Under the pieces are notes generated by a model, which worked only from the letters and a program-made list of their open reading frames with translations, was not told the DNA's origin and ran no database searches. The position numbers and the translations under genes are program-made. 47,305 bases of DNA from Gammaproteobacteria bacterium (lineage in GTDB: Bacteria > Pseudomonadota > Gammaproteobacteria > Steroidobacterales > Woeseiaceae): positions 1 through 47,305 of the forward strand of contig JAOTYE010000026.1 in assembly GCA_029862045.1 (NCBI GenBank). Reading direction: 5' to 3'. Positions 18,292-27,546 of the stretch are shown piece after piece; positions within the stretch are counted from its first letter, which is position 1, and every line of letters begins with the position of its first letter.

Positions 18292-20022
18292 GTGAAGAAA
18301 TCAGTACTTCTCGCGGTGCTTGCGAGTTTCGCGCTCGTTGCTTGCAGTGGCGGATCTGACGATGCGGCAGTGCCAGTCGTTGCGGCCAAACCAGCATGGG
18401 CGGATTTCGTGGCGACGGTTGTCGATGAGTATTATCGACGAAATCCGGAGTCTGCATCGGACGCCGGGTTACACCAGTACGACGGGCAGATGTCGGACAT
18501 GAGCGCAGCCGCGCTCGAGGAGTACGCCAGCTGGATCGAATCGGTGCTCGTCGAAGCGGCGACCTACTCAGACCTCGAAGGCATCGAGGCGTTTGAGCGC
18601 GACTATCTGTCGTCGAGCCTGGGCGGCCAGCTGTTCTGGCTTCGGGATTCGGATTTTCCGACGAAGAACCCGCTTTTCTATTCCGGTGGAATCGGTATCA
18701 GTGTCTTTATCGATCGTGAGTATGCGCCGCTCGAGCAGCGCCTGCAGGCATACACGCAATACATCGGCCAGCTTCCCGGCATGCTCGAGCAGATGCAGGA
18801 AAATCTGCAGCCGCCATTGCCGGCACCGTATGTTGAGATGGGTTATCGCATTCTCGCAGGGCTTGTCGAGTATTTGTCGACAACCGTCCCAGAGGTTTTC
18901 GCAACGGTCGACGACGAGCAGGTGCAGCGCCGCTTCAAGGCAGCCAATGATGCGGCGATTGAAGCGATTCAACAAACCGTCGACTGGCTTGACGGCCTAA
19001 AGGCGACTGCAACCAACGACTATGCGCTCGGCGAAGAACGCTTCCTCAAGATGCTAAGGACCGGACAGGGCGTGAATGTCACTCTCGAGGAGTTGAAAGC
19101 AGCAGGGCAACGAAATCTGGACAGTAATCTGCATCGGCTGCACGAAGCCTGCGCCGAGTTCGCACCCGGCGCGAGTACAGTGGACTGTGTCGCCAAAGCG
19201 CAAAACAACAAACCACCCGAAGGCGCCGTTGGCGGAGCCGAGCGACAACTGCCGATGCTGAAGAAGTTCGTGGTAGACAACAATATTGCGACGATTCCGG
19301 GCACCGAAGATGCGCTTGTGGACGAGGCACCGCCGCACCGGCGGTTCAACTTTGCGTACATCAATATTCCAGGACCGTTTGAGGTTGGACTGCCGTCGAC
19401 CTACTACATTGCACCGCCTGATCCGAGCTGGTCTGAAGAAGACCAACGTGCCTACATCCCGGGCGAGGCAGACCTGTTGGCCGTGTCTGTACACGAAGTC
19501 TGGCCGGGCCACTTCCTGCAATTTCTGCACTCGAATCGAGCCGAGAATAATGTCGGCCAGCACTTCGGCACTTATACCTTCAGTGAGGGTTGGGCACACT
19601 ACACGGAACAGATGATGCTGGATGCAGGCCTCGGCGACGGCGATCCGGAAGTTCGAATCGGCCAGTTGCTTAACGCCTTACTGCGCAATGTGCGTTATCT
19701 GTCCGCGATCGGATTGCATACGGAAGGCATGACGGTTGAGGAAAGTCAGGCGATGTTTGAGGACAAGGCGTTCCAGGACTTCGGTAACGCGAGCCAGCAG
19801 GCCTATCGTGGTACCTACGACCCAGGCTATCTGAACTACACGCTCGGCAAGCTCATGATCAACAAGCTGCGTGATGACTGGACGACGGGGAAGGGCGGTC
19901 GTGAGGCCTGGGGCAGGTTCCATGATCAATTTCTGAGCTACGGTGTGCCACCGATTCCATTGATTCGCGCGCAAATGCTCGGCGAAGACTACGATGGCGA
20001 TACGGCCTTACTGCCGAACTAA
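18292..20022 (+). CDS. DUF885-family lipoprotein (putative metallopeptidase)
   Basis: A 576-aa lipoprotein with lipobox LVACS (Cys17). The DUF885 hallmarks are HEVWPGHFLQFLHSN (HExxxGH, 401-407) and EGWAHYTEQM (432-437). These supply the two His and the Glu of a probable zinc site. The N-terminal half is helical (ADFVATVVDEYYRRNPE...). The GTG start at 18292 follows AGAGGGA by about six bases. Members are thought to be carboxypeptidase-like; the substrate is unknown. It is placed directly after the M49-like lipoprotein in the same direction. Confidence 0.9.
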   Translation: MKKSVLLAVLASFALVACSGGSDDAAVPVVAAKPAWADFVATVVDEYYRRNPESASDAGLHQYDGQMSDMSAAALEEYASWIESVLVEAATYSDLEGIEAFERDYLSSSLGGQLFWLRDSDFPTKNPLFYSGGIGISVFIDREYAPLEQRLQAYTQYIGQLPGMLEQMQENLQPPLPAPYVEMGYRILAGLVEYLSTTVPEVFATVDDEQVQRRFKAANDAAIEAIQQTVDWLDGLKATATNDYALGEERFLKMLRTGQGVNVTLEELKAAGQRNLDSNLHRLHEACAEFAPGASTVDCVAKAQNNKPPEGAVGGAERQLPMLKKFVVDNNIATIPGTEDALVDEAPPHRRFNFAYINIPGPFEVGLPSTYYIAPPDPSWSEEDQRAYIPGEADLLAVSVHEVWPGHFLQFLHSNRAENNVGQHFGTYTFSEGWAHYTEQMMLDAGLGDGDPEVRIGQLLNALLRNVRYLSAIGLHTEGMTVEESQAMFEDKAFQDFGNASQQAYRGTYDPGYLNYTLGKLMINKLRDDWTTGKGGREAWGRFHDQFLSYGVPPIPLIRAQMLGEDYDGDTALLPN

Positions 20023-20094
20023 CGATTGCAGGAGCCCGCCTGCCCCTGAGGTCACGCAGTCAGCCGGCGACCACGGCCGCGGTAGGGCAGATTG

Positions 20095-21180
20095 CTACAA
20101 GTCTTCTTTATCCAGACGCGGTAGCTTGTTACCCCACAACGTTGTCAGATAAAGCGCCTTTCTGGTTTCCAGCACGCCCGTAAGCGCGGGAAACCGCGCT
20201 GCCGGGTCCTGTAGATTCATCAGCACCTGGCCGTCACCGTTGATTGCGATAACGTGTGAGTAGGGTTCGGCCTTGGGACGAAACGCCGCCGGCAATCGCT
20301 GCACGAGCTTGCGCACGAACGGCTTGTCCGACAGGTCGTCCAGCTGCTTGCTGCGTGGCGCGATCATGCCAATCCAGAAGCGCCCATTCCTGCCATTGTT
20401 GATGTTGTCCGGGAAGGCCGGCAGGTTGTCCATGAGGACTTCGGTGCTGCCCGCATCGGGCCCCTGTAACCAATGTTTGAGGATTCTGTACGAGCCCGTT
20501 TCCGCGATTAGCAGGTACGCCTGATCGTCGCTGATGGCAACGCCGTTTGCGAAATTCAGATCATCGATGATGACCCGGGCTTCGCCCGTCGCCGGTTTGA
20601 ATTCGATGATCTGCCCGTGTCCGCCATGTTCCATGATGTCGAGCAGGCTGCCCGCGTAGGTGCCGCCGTACTGTGCGGCCCCAAACTTCGTACTGGCTTC
20701 CGAAAAGTACACGGTGCCGTCACGGGCGATAGCCAGATCATCGGCGTATCGCAGTGGTTTGCCGTCAACCTCGTCAAGCAGACCGATGACCGATCCGTCC
20801 TGCAAAACGCGCTGCAAGCCGAGATAGGCATTCGCGACGAGTAGTGAACCGTCCGCGTCTATTTCGATGCCGAGGGCGCGACCACCGACATCGGCAAACT
20901 CAGCGACGTTGCCAAAAGAATCGATTCGCAACACCGCACCGCCGGTGGTTGTCGCATACAGCCGCCCATCATGACCAGCCGTTACGTCCTCGGGCCCGTC
21001 GTGCCTGCCCAGATCGATAGCTCGTGCGCGCTTGAGCAGGTCGTTTGTCTCAAACGGATCAACCAGGCCATTGTCGATCGGCGCGTCCCACGCGACCGGG
21101 TCAACCGGCACCGGCCAAAGCAGCAGATATGCGCTGAGAATGGCGAGCATCAACGCGACTGTTGCAAGCACCCTCTTCAT
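20095..21180 (-). CDS. SMP-30/strictosidine-synthase-like beta-propeller
   Basis: A 361-aa six-bladed propeller with an N-terminal signal-anchor (MKRVLATVALMLAILSAYLL). Blade repeats include GPEDVTAGHDGRLYATTTGG, DGSLLVANAYLGLQRV and NFANGVAISDDQAYLLIAET. The propeller metal/active-site residues typical of SMP-30 and APMAP proteins are in PEDV, FANGVA and FPDNINNG. The likely role is a lactonase or esterase at the periplasmic side; the substrate is not determined. It begins 12 bases after the folE stop, so it is probably co-transcribed. Confidence 0.85.
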   Translation of the reverse strand: MKRVLATVALMLAILSAYLLLWPVPVDPVAWDAPIDNGLVDPFETNDLLKRARAIDLGRHDGPEDVTAGHDGRLYATTTGGAVLRIDSFGNVAEFADVGGRALGIEIDADGSLLVANAYLGLQRVLQDGSVIGLLDEVDGKPLRYADDLAIARDGTVYFSEASTKFGAAQYGGTYAGSLLDIMEHGGHGQIIEFKPATGEARVIIDDLNFANGVAISDDQAYLLIAETGSYRILKHWLQGPDAGSTEVLMDNLPAFPDNINNGRNGRFWIGMIAPRSKQLDDLSDKPFVRKLVQRLPAAFRPKAEPYSHVIAINGDGQVLMNLQDPAARFPALTGVLETRKALYLTTLWGNKLPRLDKEDL

Positions 21181-21192
21181 GGACCGCTCTGA

Positions 21193-21789
21193 CTATCTGG
21201 CGCCGTCGATCATGCGCAGGAATTCAGACCGCGTGCGCGCATCCTTGCGAAACGAGCCAAGCATCTGGCTGGTCACCATCGAGACGCCGGATTTGTGAAT
21301 GCCGCGCGTCGTCATGCACTGGTGCACGGCTTCGATGACAACACCGACGCCTTTGGGTCTGAGTACGTCTTCGATGCAGTTTGCTATCTGCGCCGTCATT
21401 TTCTCCTGCACCTGAAAGCGCCGTGCGAATGCTTCGACGACGCGGGCCAGTTTGCTGATACCGACAATCTTGTTATTTGGCAGGTATCCGACATGCGCCT
21501 TGCCAATGATGGGCGCCATATGATGTTCACAGTGTGACTCGAAGCTTATATCGCGCAACACGATCATCTCATCGTAGCCTTCGACTTCCTCAAATGTACG
21601 CTTCAGGTATCGAACCGGATCTTGCTTATAGCCGCTGAACCAGTCCTCGTATGCCTTCGCAACGCGCATTGGCGTCTCGACAAGTCCCTCTCGGCCTGGA
21701 TTCTCGCCGGCCCAGAGCAGTAGCGTATGAATGGCCTCTTCCGCCTTTTTTCGGCTCGGTCTGCGAGGTTTTTCGGTTTTTTTGGCCAA
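21193..21789 (-). CDS. folE: GTP cyclohydrolase I
   Basis: A 198-aa enzyme that converts GTP to dihydroneopterin triphosphate, the first step to tetrahydrofolate. Zinc and catalytic residues are in [20 protein letters not shown] and in [24 protein letters not shown] and [10 protein letters not shown] are also conserved. The start is the TTG at 21789, because GAGGGGAA lies five bases upstream and a Lys/Arg-rich N-terminus ([14 protein letters not shown]) is usual. The longer reading from 21852 adds 21 unlikely residues. Confidence 0.95.
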   Translation of the reverse strand: MAKKTEKPRRPSRKKAEEAIHTLLLWAGENPGREGLVETPMRVAKAYEDWFSGYKQDPVRYLKRTFEEVEGYDEMIVLRDISFESHCEHHMAPIIGKAHVGYLPNNKIVGISKLARVVEAFARRFQVQEKMTAQIANCIEDVLRPKGVGVVIEAVHQCMTTRGIHKSGVSMVTSQMLGSFRKDARTRSEFLRMIDGAR

Positions 21790-21926
21790 GCTACTTCCCC
21801 TCAATCGGTCGCACAGTAGATTACAGGTCGTCGAGCGTCCTCGGCCAGTCATTTCTCAGCAGTCGTGACAGCGAGCGGTCTTTGAGGATGCGCGAGCCGG
21901 TCCGGCAGTCAGGACATGGCTGTGAT

Positions 21927-22505
<579 letters not shown>

Positions 22506-22507
22506 AA

Positions 22508-23308
22508 CTATAAGGCCTGGTATCTTGCGCCGCGGCGCGGCCGATAGATAATACCGTCGGTACCCTGAAAACGCACTGGAATCGACTGCGTGTTGCCCCA
22601 GTCCGTAGCCCGATACACCGCAAAGTGCAAGTGCGGCATCGTCGTGTGACCGGTATTGCCCGAATAGCCGATTCTCTGGCCCTGGGCGACGCTGTCACCG
22701 ACGTCGACGAGCGCACCGTTTTTCTTCAGGTGATAATACTCGCCGGTCGTGCCGTCGCTGTGCAGAATAACGATGAAATTCGAGAATTCTCCGCAACCAT
22801 CCTGCCAGCACCCCTTGGTGTGCGATTCCTCGATGCGTGCGACGACGCCGGATCTTGCGGCATGCACCGGGGTAGCAATCGGCATATCCAGGTCGATCGC
22901 AAACTCTTCGAGACCGGTGTGGCTGAATCGCGAACCATAGCCCTGAATGATGCGATACGATTTGCCGCTCGTGTACGGTAACGAGTAGAGATGATCATCG
23001 TCGTGGACGGCATCTTTGTCGCCGACGGTCCAGTCGAACGTATACCGATAGTCACCGCTGCCTCTCTCGCTATCCTGGCTAAGCACCATCACCCGTTCAG
23101 ATTGATTAGCCTCGAGCGTTCGCGTAACAGTTTTCGGGCCATCCACGCTTAGGTTCCACGTGCGGATTCGCAGCGTATAGGTAATCGTGTATTCGCGGAG
23201 GTTTTTTGCACGAAGCTCGACATTGCCGCCCTGATTCACCGCATCGACGCAGATCCACTCGTCTTTACAGTCAGCAGATGCGGTATGCGTTGTGGCAAAC
23301 AAAACCAC
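22508..23308 (-). CDS. Secreted M23-family (lysostaphin-like) peptidase
   Basis: At least 266 aa. An N-terminal beta-rich domain ([20 protein letters not shown]...) precedes a LytM/M23 domain. Zinc ligands are in [14 protein letters not shown] and MPHLHFAVY, with EYYHLKKNG and [17 protein letters not shown] between. It probably cleaves or binds peptidoglycan cross-links in the periplasm. The start is unresolved. The GTG at 23308 leaves only a truncated signal ([11 protein letters not shown]). The hydrophobic stretch clearly continues upstream (FKEILIGV), where no ATG, GTG or TTG occurs in frame. A rare start (CTG or ATT near 23317-23323) or a sequence error is possible. Confidence 0.85.
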   Translation of the reverse strand: MVLFATTHTASADCKDEWICVDAVNQGGNVELRAKNLREYTITYTLRIRTWNLSVDGPKTVTRTLEANQSERVMVLSQDSERGSGDYRYTFDWTVGDKDAVHDDDHLYSLPYTSGKSYRIIQGYGSRFSHTGLEEFAIDLDMPIATPVHAARSGVVARIEESHTKGCWQDGCGEFSNFIVILHSDGTTGEYYHLKKNGALVDVGDSVAQGQRIGYSGNTGHTTMPHLHFAVYRATDWGNTQSIPVRFQGTDGIIYRPRRGARYQAL

Positions 23309-23369
23309 GCCGATCAGAATCTCTTTGAATGTCTGCTCAGGAATCGTCTGGCCCCAACGACTGGCGGAC

Positions 23370-24869
23370 TCAGTTTCTTTCGTCAGCCGCGGCTGCAGCC
23401 CGGGCAGCGTCCAAATCCGACTGACGGTAGTAGAAAGCGTGCACTAACTGCAGTTCCGGCGTCGGAACGGCCTCGGCCTCTTCAAATCGGGGTCGGAAGA
23501 GTCGCTGCCGCAACTCGCGCTGCACATGGCGCTGCATGTTTGTGAATTCCGGTGGGTCGGCCTCGATCATCTTTAGTTCTGTTATACGACCGCGAGTGGA
23601 AATTTCATAGGTCATCGTGATCTTGCCCTGCAACAACGGATCTTCGCCTTGCTCGCCACCGTCTTGATCCGACGCATTGATATACTGCGGTAGCTTTCGT
23701 AGCCTGAGCGGGACGATTCTCTCGAGTTGTTCGTGGCGGACATTCAGTCTCGACTCATCTTCCGATAACAGATTCCAGACAGTCCGATACGTCTGTCGTC
23801 CACGTTGTGGATTGTTGTCGTACATGTAGTAGTCGCCGAGCGCCAGTGACGCCTGAGCAATGATCTGCCAGTTTGAATCCGGGTGCTCTGCCGCAATTCT
23901 TGCGGCGCGCCTGAAATAGATCTCAGCCGTCGACGTCCGTACATCATGAAACGAATCTGTGCCTGACGTGTCGATGTAAAAATGTGACTTGCCGAGCATG
24001 ATCAGAGGCTCGACAAGTTGTAGGTCATCCTTGGCGCTTCTTGCTTCGATGATGCGGATTGCGCGGCGGTAAGTCGCGCGTTCGTCGTTGATGAAGCCTG
24101 CCCGATGCTGCCAGGCGCCGCGGCGCATCAACGACGGTACGAGGTCCAGGCTGTCAAGTTCATGTTTGCGGATATTGAGAGCATAGATAGTGTCCTGGGC
24201 GTCTTTCGCCAATTCGAGGTCACCCATCCGCAGCCAGGTCTCGGCAATTGACTCGAGTAATTCCAACTGATCGAGGTTGTGCGGACCCTCATTGACATGG
24301 GTCACATGCACGGCGCGTCGAAACGTGGTTGCTGCCAGATCGGGGCGGCCGCTTTCGAGCTGTGCGGCACCGAGTCCTTTAAGCGGGTTGATGAGCTGCG
24401 CGTTCAGCCGATCTTCATTGTCTTCAATGATGTCGATCGCCGCCTGAAAATTCTGCTGCGCGGCGTCGTACTGCTCTGTCCGATGCTGCACGATGGCGAG
24501 ATTCGTGAGTGCCTTCGCATATTCGTTGGATTGCGGGCCTCTGCTGCGGATTGCGAGCTCGACAACGCGCTTGGCAACGGTGTCGGCCTCATCGAGGACA
24601 CCGTCTTGTAAAAGTTGTTTGAAAAGTTCGAACTCGCGGGCAAGCGCATCCGCATCGCCCGGCTCAGGCACCGAGTAATCCTCGGCGCCTTCGTCGACAC
24701 CTTCTTCGGCGACGGGGACGACCTGTCCAAGCTCTACATACTCCTCGGCGATGTCCTGTTCGGATCTTGCTGGTGGCGTGTTCAGCTTGACATCCAGCGC
24801 ATGCACATTTGCGGCGCTGAGCGAGAGCAGCGCAAATACGAGCGTTTTCGGTATTCTGGACATCGCCAT
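23370..24869 (-). CDS. TPR-repeat protein with TonB-like C-terminal domain
   Basis: A 499-aa exported protein: signal peptide MAMSRIPKTLVFALLSLSA...VHA. Tetratricopeptide-type helices at about residues 80-350 include NEYAKALTNLAIVQHRTEQY, PDLAATTFRRAVHVTHV and ASLALGDYYMYDNNPQRGRQ. A TonB-C-like beta domain follows at about 400-480 (GKITMTYEISTRGRITELKM). It lacks the usual TonB membrane anchor, so it is more likely a periplasmic adaptor than an energy transducer. It heads the M23-msrA-folE run on the minus strand. Confidence 0.78.
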   Translation of the reverse strand: MAMSRIPKTLVFALLSLSAANVHALDVKLNTPPARSEQDIAEEYVELGQVVPVAEEGVDEGAEDYSVPEPGDADALAREFELFKQLLQDGVLDEADTVAKRVVELAIRSRGPQSNEYAKALTNLAIVQHRTEQYDAAQQNFQAAIDIIEDNEDRLNAQLINPLKGLGAAQLESGRPDLAATTFRRAVHVTHVNEGPHNLDQLELLESIAETWLRMGDLELAKDAQDTIYALNIRKHELDSLDLVPSLMRRGAWQHRAGFINDERATYRRAIRIIEARSAKDDLQLVEPLIMLGKSHFYIDTSGTDSFHDVRTSTAEIYFRRAARIAAEHPDSNWQIIAQASLALGDYYMYDNNPQRGRQTYRTVWNLLSEDESRLNVRHEQLERIVPLRLRKLPQYINASDQDGGEQGEDPLLQGKITMTYEISTRGRITELKMIEADPPEFTNMQRHVQRELRQRLFRPRFEEAEAVPTPELQLVHAFYYRQSDLDAARAAAAADERN

Positions 24870-24947
24870 GGCTAGGTCTTCAGACTTCCTAAGACCGGAT
24901 AAGTTCTCGAATCCGGTCGCTGCGGGCAGAATCCTAACTATACCGAA

Positions 24948-26012
24948 TTACAAGTCCAGACCAAGCTGCTGCTGGCCCGGTCGTTGAAATCCACTGCTAT
25001 CGAGGCGCAGTTGATAGCGATCCCCAGCCAGTCGATGGCGGCGGCAGGCGGCCCGGAATCGCTTACCCAACATGTCAGCGTAGGCACCGCGCCCTGTCTG
25101 GCGGACACCGAAACGATTGTCATAATCACGGCCGCTGCTCGCCTGTTTGACCAGACTCATGACATGACTTGCGCGGTCCGGGAAATGCGTCTCCAGCCAT
25201 TCGACGAAAAGACCTTTCACTTCATGTGGCAGGCGCAAAAAAATGTAATGCGCATTTGCTGCGCCGGCCTGTGCCACAGCCTCGAGTACCTGTTCGATTT
25301 CATTGTCATTAATGGCGGGAATCAGTGGTGCCATTAGGACGCTGGTCGGAACACCGTGGGATGACAATGTCTCGATCGCCTTGAGTCGGGATTCGGCGGA
25401 AGGAATACGTGGTTCCATGATGCGCTTAAGCGCAACGTCCATCGTTGGCAGACTGATTGCGACGGAGCACAAGCCTCGACTGGCCATGCCGGCCAGCAGG
25501 TCGACGTCACGAGTAATCAGCGCGCCTTTAGTAATGAGGTTGACCGGGTGGTGGTGTTTGTCGAACAGCTCAAGTAATTGCCGTGTTATGCGTGTCGACT
25601 TTTCAGCTGGCTGATACGGATCAGTATTGGCACCGATCGTAATCGGTTTGCACTCGTAGCCGGGTTTTTCCCACTCCTGCAGCAAGCGACTGGCCGCGTT
25701 GGGCTTGTAGAAAATACGCGTTTCGAAATCGAGGCCCGGGGACAGATCCAGGTAGCTGTGGCTGGGCCGCGCATAGCAGTAGATGCAGCCGTGCTCGCAA
25801 CCCTGGTACGGGTTGATTGACCGGTCGAACGGCACATCGGGCGATGCGTTGTGGCTGATGATCTTTCCGGCGCTCATCGCCTTGAGCACGGTTTCGGGCA
25901 TCGCCGCATTTCGCAGCGCGGCTTCTTCCTCGTTGAATTCGACGGGTCGTGTTACGAAGCGGCCTGGACGGCGTGAAACCGCGCCACGACCCTTGTGCGG
26001 ACGAGCAGACAT
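24948..26012 (-). CDS. PA0069-family radical SAM protein (spore-photoproduct-lyase-like), SOS-boxed
   Basis: A 354-aa radical SAM enzyme. The 4Fe-4S cluster is bound by Cys72, Cys76 and Cys79 in CEHGCIYCYARPSH; the Cx3Cx2C spacing is canonical. Other family segments are NPYQGC, ITIGANTDPYQPAEK, NLITKGALITRDVDLL and IFLRLPHEVKGLF. It resembles SplB-type DNA-repair enzymes, but the reaction of this family is unknown. The ATG at 26012 is used; a TTG at 26024 abuts the LexA box. No SD is visible, consistent with a very short leader. P. aeruginosa PA0069 itself belongs to the LexA regulon, which fits. Confidence 0.9.
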   Translation of the reverse strand: MSARPHKGRGAVSRRPGRFVTRPVEFNEEEAALRNAAMPETVLKAMSAGKIISHNASPDVPFDRSINPYQGCEHGCIYCYARPSHSYLDLSPGLDFETRIFYKPNAASRLLQEWEKPGYECKPITIGANTDPYQPAEKSTRITRQLLELFDKHHHPVNLITKGALITRDVDLLAGMASRGLCSVAISLPTMDVALKRIMEPRIPSAESRLKAIETLSSHGVPTSVLMAPLIPAINDNEIEQVLEAVAQAGAANAHYIFLRLPHEVKGLFVEWLETHFPDRASHVMSLVKQASSGRDYDNRFGVRQTGRGAYADMLGKRFRAACRRHRLAGDRYQLRLDSSGFQRPGQQQLGLDL

Positions 26013-26024
26013 CGGTAATCTCAA

Positions 26025-26044
26025 TACTGTATAAAAACACAGTA
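26025..26044 (-). promoter_or_regulatory. LexA (SOS) box of the radical SAM gene
   Basis: TACTGT-N8-ACAGTA: a nearly palindromic 20-mer with both CTGT and ACAG half-sites at the E. coli/gammaproteobacterial spacing and an A/T-rich centre. It lies 12 bases before the ATG and overlaps the likely -10 region (TATACA on the minus strand). LexA bound here would block initiation, so the gene should be DNA-damage inducible. Confidence 0.88.
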
Positions 26045-26076
26045 TCCGAAATCGGGCTCTGCTTCAATGATTGGGA

Positions 26077-26159
26077 CGGCCGCAGGCGGGGCGTTGTTCA
26101 TCGGAAGTAAAGCGCAGCGCAGCGAGCCATGCAGATGAGCAATGCGCCGCCTGTGGCCG
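26077..26159 (+). repeat. Intergenic palindromic repeat, copy A
   Basis: Arms 26077-26102 and 26134-26159 (26 nt each) pair almost fully: one mismatch and a few G:U pairs. The 31-nt loop reads GGAAGTAAAGCG...CGAGCCATGCA and has the same length as copy B. It starts five bases beyond the stop of the minus-strand lipoprotein gene at 26165. Confidence 0.88.
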
Positions 26160-26164
26160 TCAGG

Positions 26165-26530
26165 TTAATTAAGGACTCGGTAGCCTCTGCCACTCATGCA
26201 CCGCTTGAAAACGTACTGTTTCTCGCGGTCGGCGTCGAGTCCGGACTCTGCGCCACCATAGAGACCACCGTAAGCCGCGCCTTCAGCGACATCGCTGGAA
26301 TTACCACCAATCGCGCCAGCGACGGCCCCGACGGCGGCGCCCACAGCGCTGCCCTTGGCGATGCCTTTGCTCATCTGCACCTCTTCGCTATAGCCCTCAC
26401 AGTCGTTCCAGTCCTGAACGAATTGCTCCTGATCGACACCCTTCATGTCAATGATCGGGTCAGGGTGGGCAGCGCAGCCGGCGACAAGCGCGACCGTACC
26501 CAGCAGAATGATTGACTTGATTGCGTCCAT
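26165..26530 (-). CDS. Glycine-zipper lipoprotein
   Basis: A 121-aa lipoprotein with lipobox LVAGC (Cys19). Its body carries a glycine-zipper segment, GSAVGAAVGAVAGAIGG, that can insert in or span a membrane, and a conserved Cys pair (WNDCEGYSEE, FKRCMSGRGYRVLN). Such proteins are common outer-membrane lipoproteins of unclear function. The ATG at 26530 is preferred since GGGA lies six bases upstream; the ATG at 26542 precedes that site. It is divergent from the CDF transporter. Confidence 0.82.
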   Translation of the reverse strand: MDAIKSIILLGTVALVAGCAAHPDPIIDMKGVDQEQFVQDWNDCEGYSEEVQMSKGIAKGSAVGAAVGAVAGAIGGNSSDVAEGAAYGGLYGGAESGLDADREKQYVFKRCMSGRGYRVLN

Positions 26531-26613
26531 TACGATTCCCATTAAACTCGGTTACCCTCACAAGAACAACGCAGCGGCACTCTCTGCGTTGACAAAACGG
26601 ACGGTATATTTGG

Positions 26614-27528
26614 ATGGCCTCAAGCTCACATAGTTCAACGGCTCGCGCGATCCTGTACGCGTTTTTGGCCAATTTCGGCATCGCCATCGCCAAGACGTGG
26701 GCTGCAGTCGTCACGGGCTCCGGCAGCATGCTCGCGGAGGCGATCCACTCCTATGCCGACACGGGCAACCAGGTTCTGCTTTACCTCGGTCTGACGCAGT
26801 CGCAGCGACCGCCGGATTCGAAGCACCCCCTCGGCTATGGCAAGCTCAGTTACTTCTGGAGCTTCATCGTCGCGCTGTTGCTGTTCAGCCTTGGTGGTCT
26901 GTTCTCGATCTACGAGGGTTGGCACAAACTGAATCATCCGGAGGAACTGTCGCGGGTCTGGATTGCGATCGTTGTTCTCGTGCTCGCGATTCTGCTCGAG
27001 GGGGGATCATTGCTAGGCTGTCTGCGCGAGATTCGTAAAGTGCGTGGCGACAGACCGTTTGGCGAGTGGCTCAAACACACGCGTAATTCCGAACTCGTCG
27101 TTGTGCTGGGTGAAGATATCGGCGCGCAACTCGGCCTGATACTGGCACTCGGCTTCCTGATCACGGCCTCGATAACGGGCGATCCGGTCTACGATGCATT
27201 GGGCTCAATATGCATCGGCGTCATTCTGCTCGTGATATCGGTCTTTATCGCCTGGCGCATCAAGTCGCTGCTGGTTGGGCGATCGGCCGACCCAGAGATT
27301 CAGGAGGCGATTGACGCGATTATCCGTGAACAAGACGGTATCGAGTATGTATTCAATATCATTACGATTCAGTTTGGGCCTGACACGATGCTCGCCGCAA
27401 AACTCAAGATGCAGGAAGGCATGACGATCGAGGCAGCCGTCACCAGCATCAATGCGCTCGAACGGGAACTCAAGGAACGCATCCCCAAGCTCAAGTGGAG
27501 TTTTATTGAACCCGACGTCGTCGACTGA
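26614..27528 (+). CDS. Cation diffusion facilitator transporter, ZnT9/SLC30A9-like
   Basis: A 304-aa inner-membrane protein with about six helices and a C-terminal cytosolic ferredoxin-like domain (residues about 220-304). The first metal motif is HSYAD in MLAEAIHSYADTGNQVLLYL. In the helix that normally carries the second HxxxD the sequence is VVLGEDIGAQLGLIL, with ED and no His. Both segments match the ZnT9-like branch rather than classical Zn/H antiporters of the ZitB/FieF type. The metal is therefore uncertain. No clear SD precedes the ATG. It converges on mscS. Confidence 0.88.
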   Translation: MASSSHSSTARAILYAFLANFGIAIAKTWAAVVTGSGSMLAEAIHSYADTGNQVLLYLGLTQSQRPPDSKHPLGYGKLSYFWSFIVALLLFSLGGLFSIYEGWHKLNHPEELSRVWIAIVVLVLAILLEGGSLLGCLREIRKVRGDRPFGEWLKHTRNSELVVVLGEDIGAQLGLILALGFLITASITGDPVYDALGSICIGVILLVISVFIAWRIKSLLVGRSADPEIQEAIDAIIREQDGIEYVFNIITIQFGPDTMLAAKLKMQEGMTIEAAVTSINALERELKERIPKLKWSFIEPDVVD

Positions 27529-27529
27529 C

Positions 27530-27546
27530 ACCGGACCCTGTCCGGT
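27530..27546. terminator. Short hairpin between convergent genes
   Basis: ACCGGAC / GTCCGGT with a three-base loop fills the 18-base gap between the CDF and MscS stops. There is no T tract on either strand, so a terminator role for both genes is plausible but weak. Confidence 0.35.

Noticed and set aside
20040..20090. CTGCCC/GGGCAG inverted repeat between the DUF885 and SMP-30 genes
   Set aside because: It has a very long loop and no T tract, and does not match the palindromic repeat family; not convincing as a terminator.
26589..26610. TTGACA ... TATATT as a promoter for the CDF transporter
   Set aside because: Only 10 bases separate the hexamers, too few for sigma-70.
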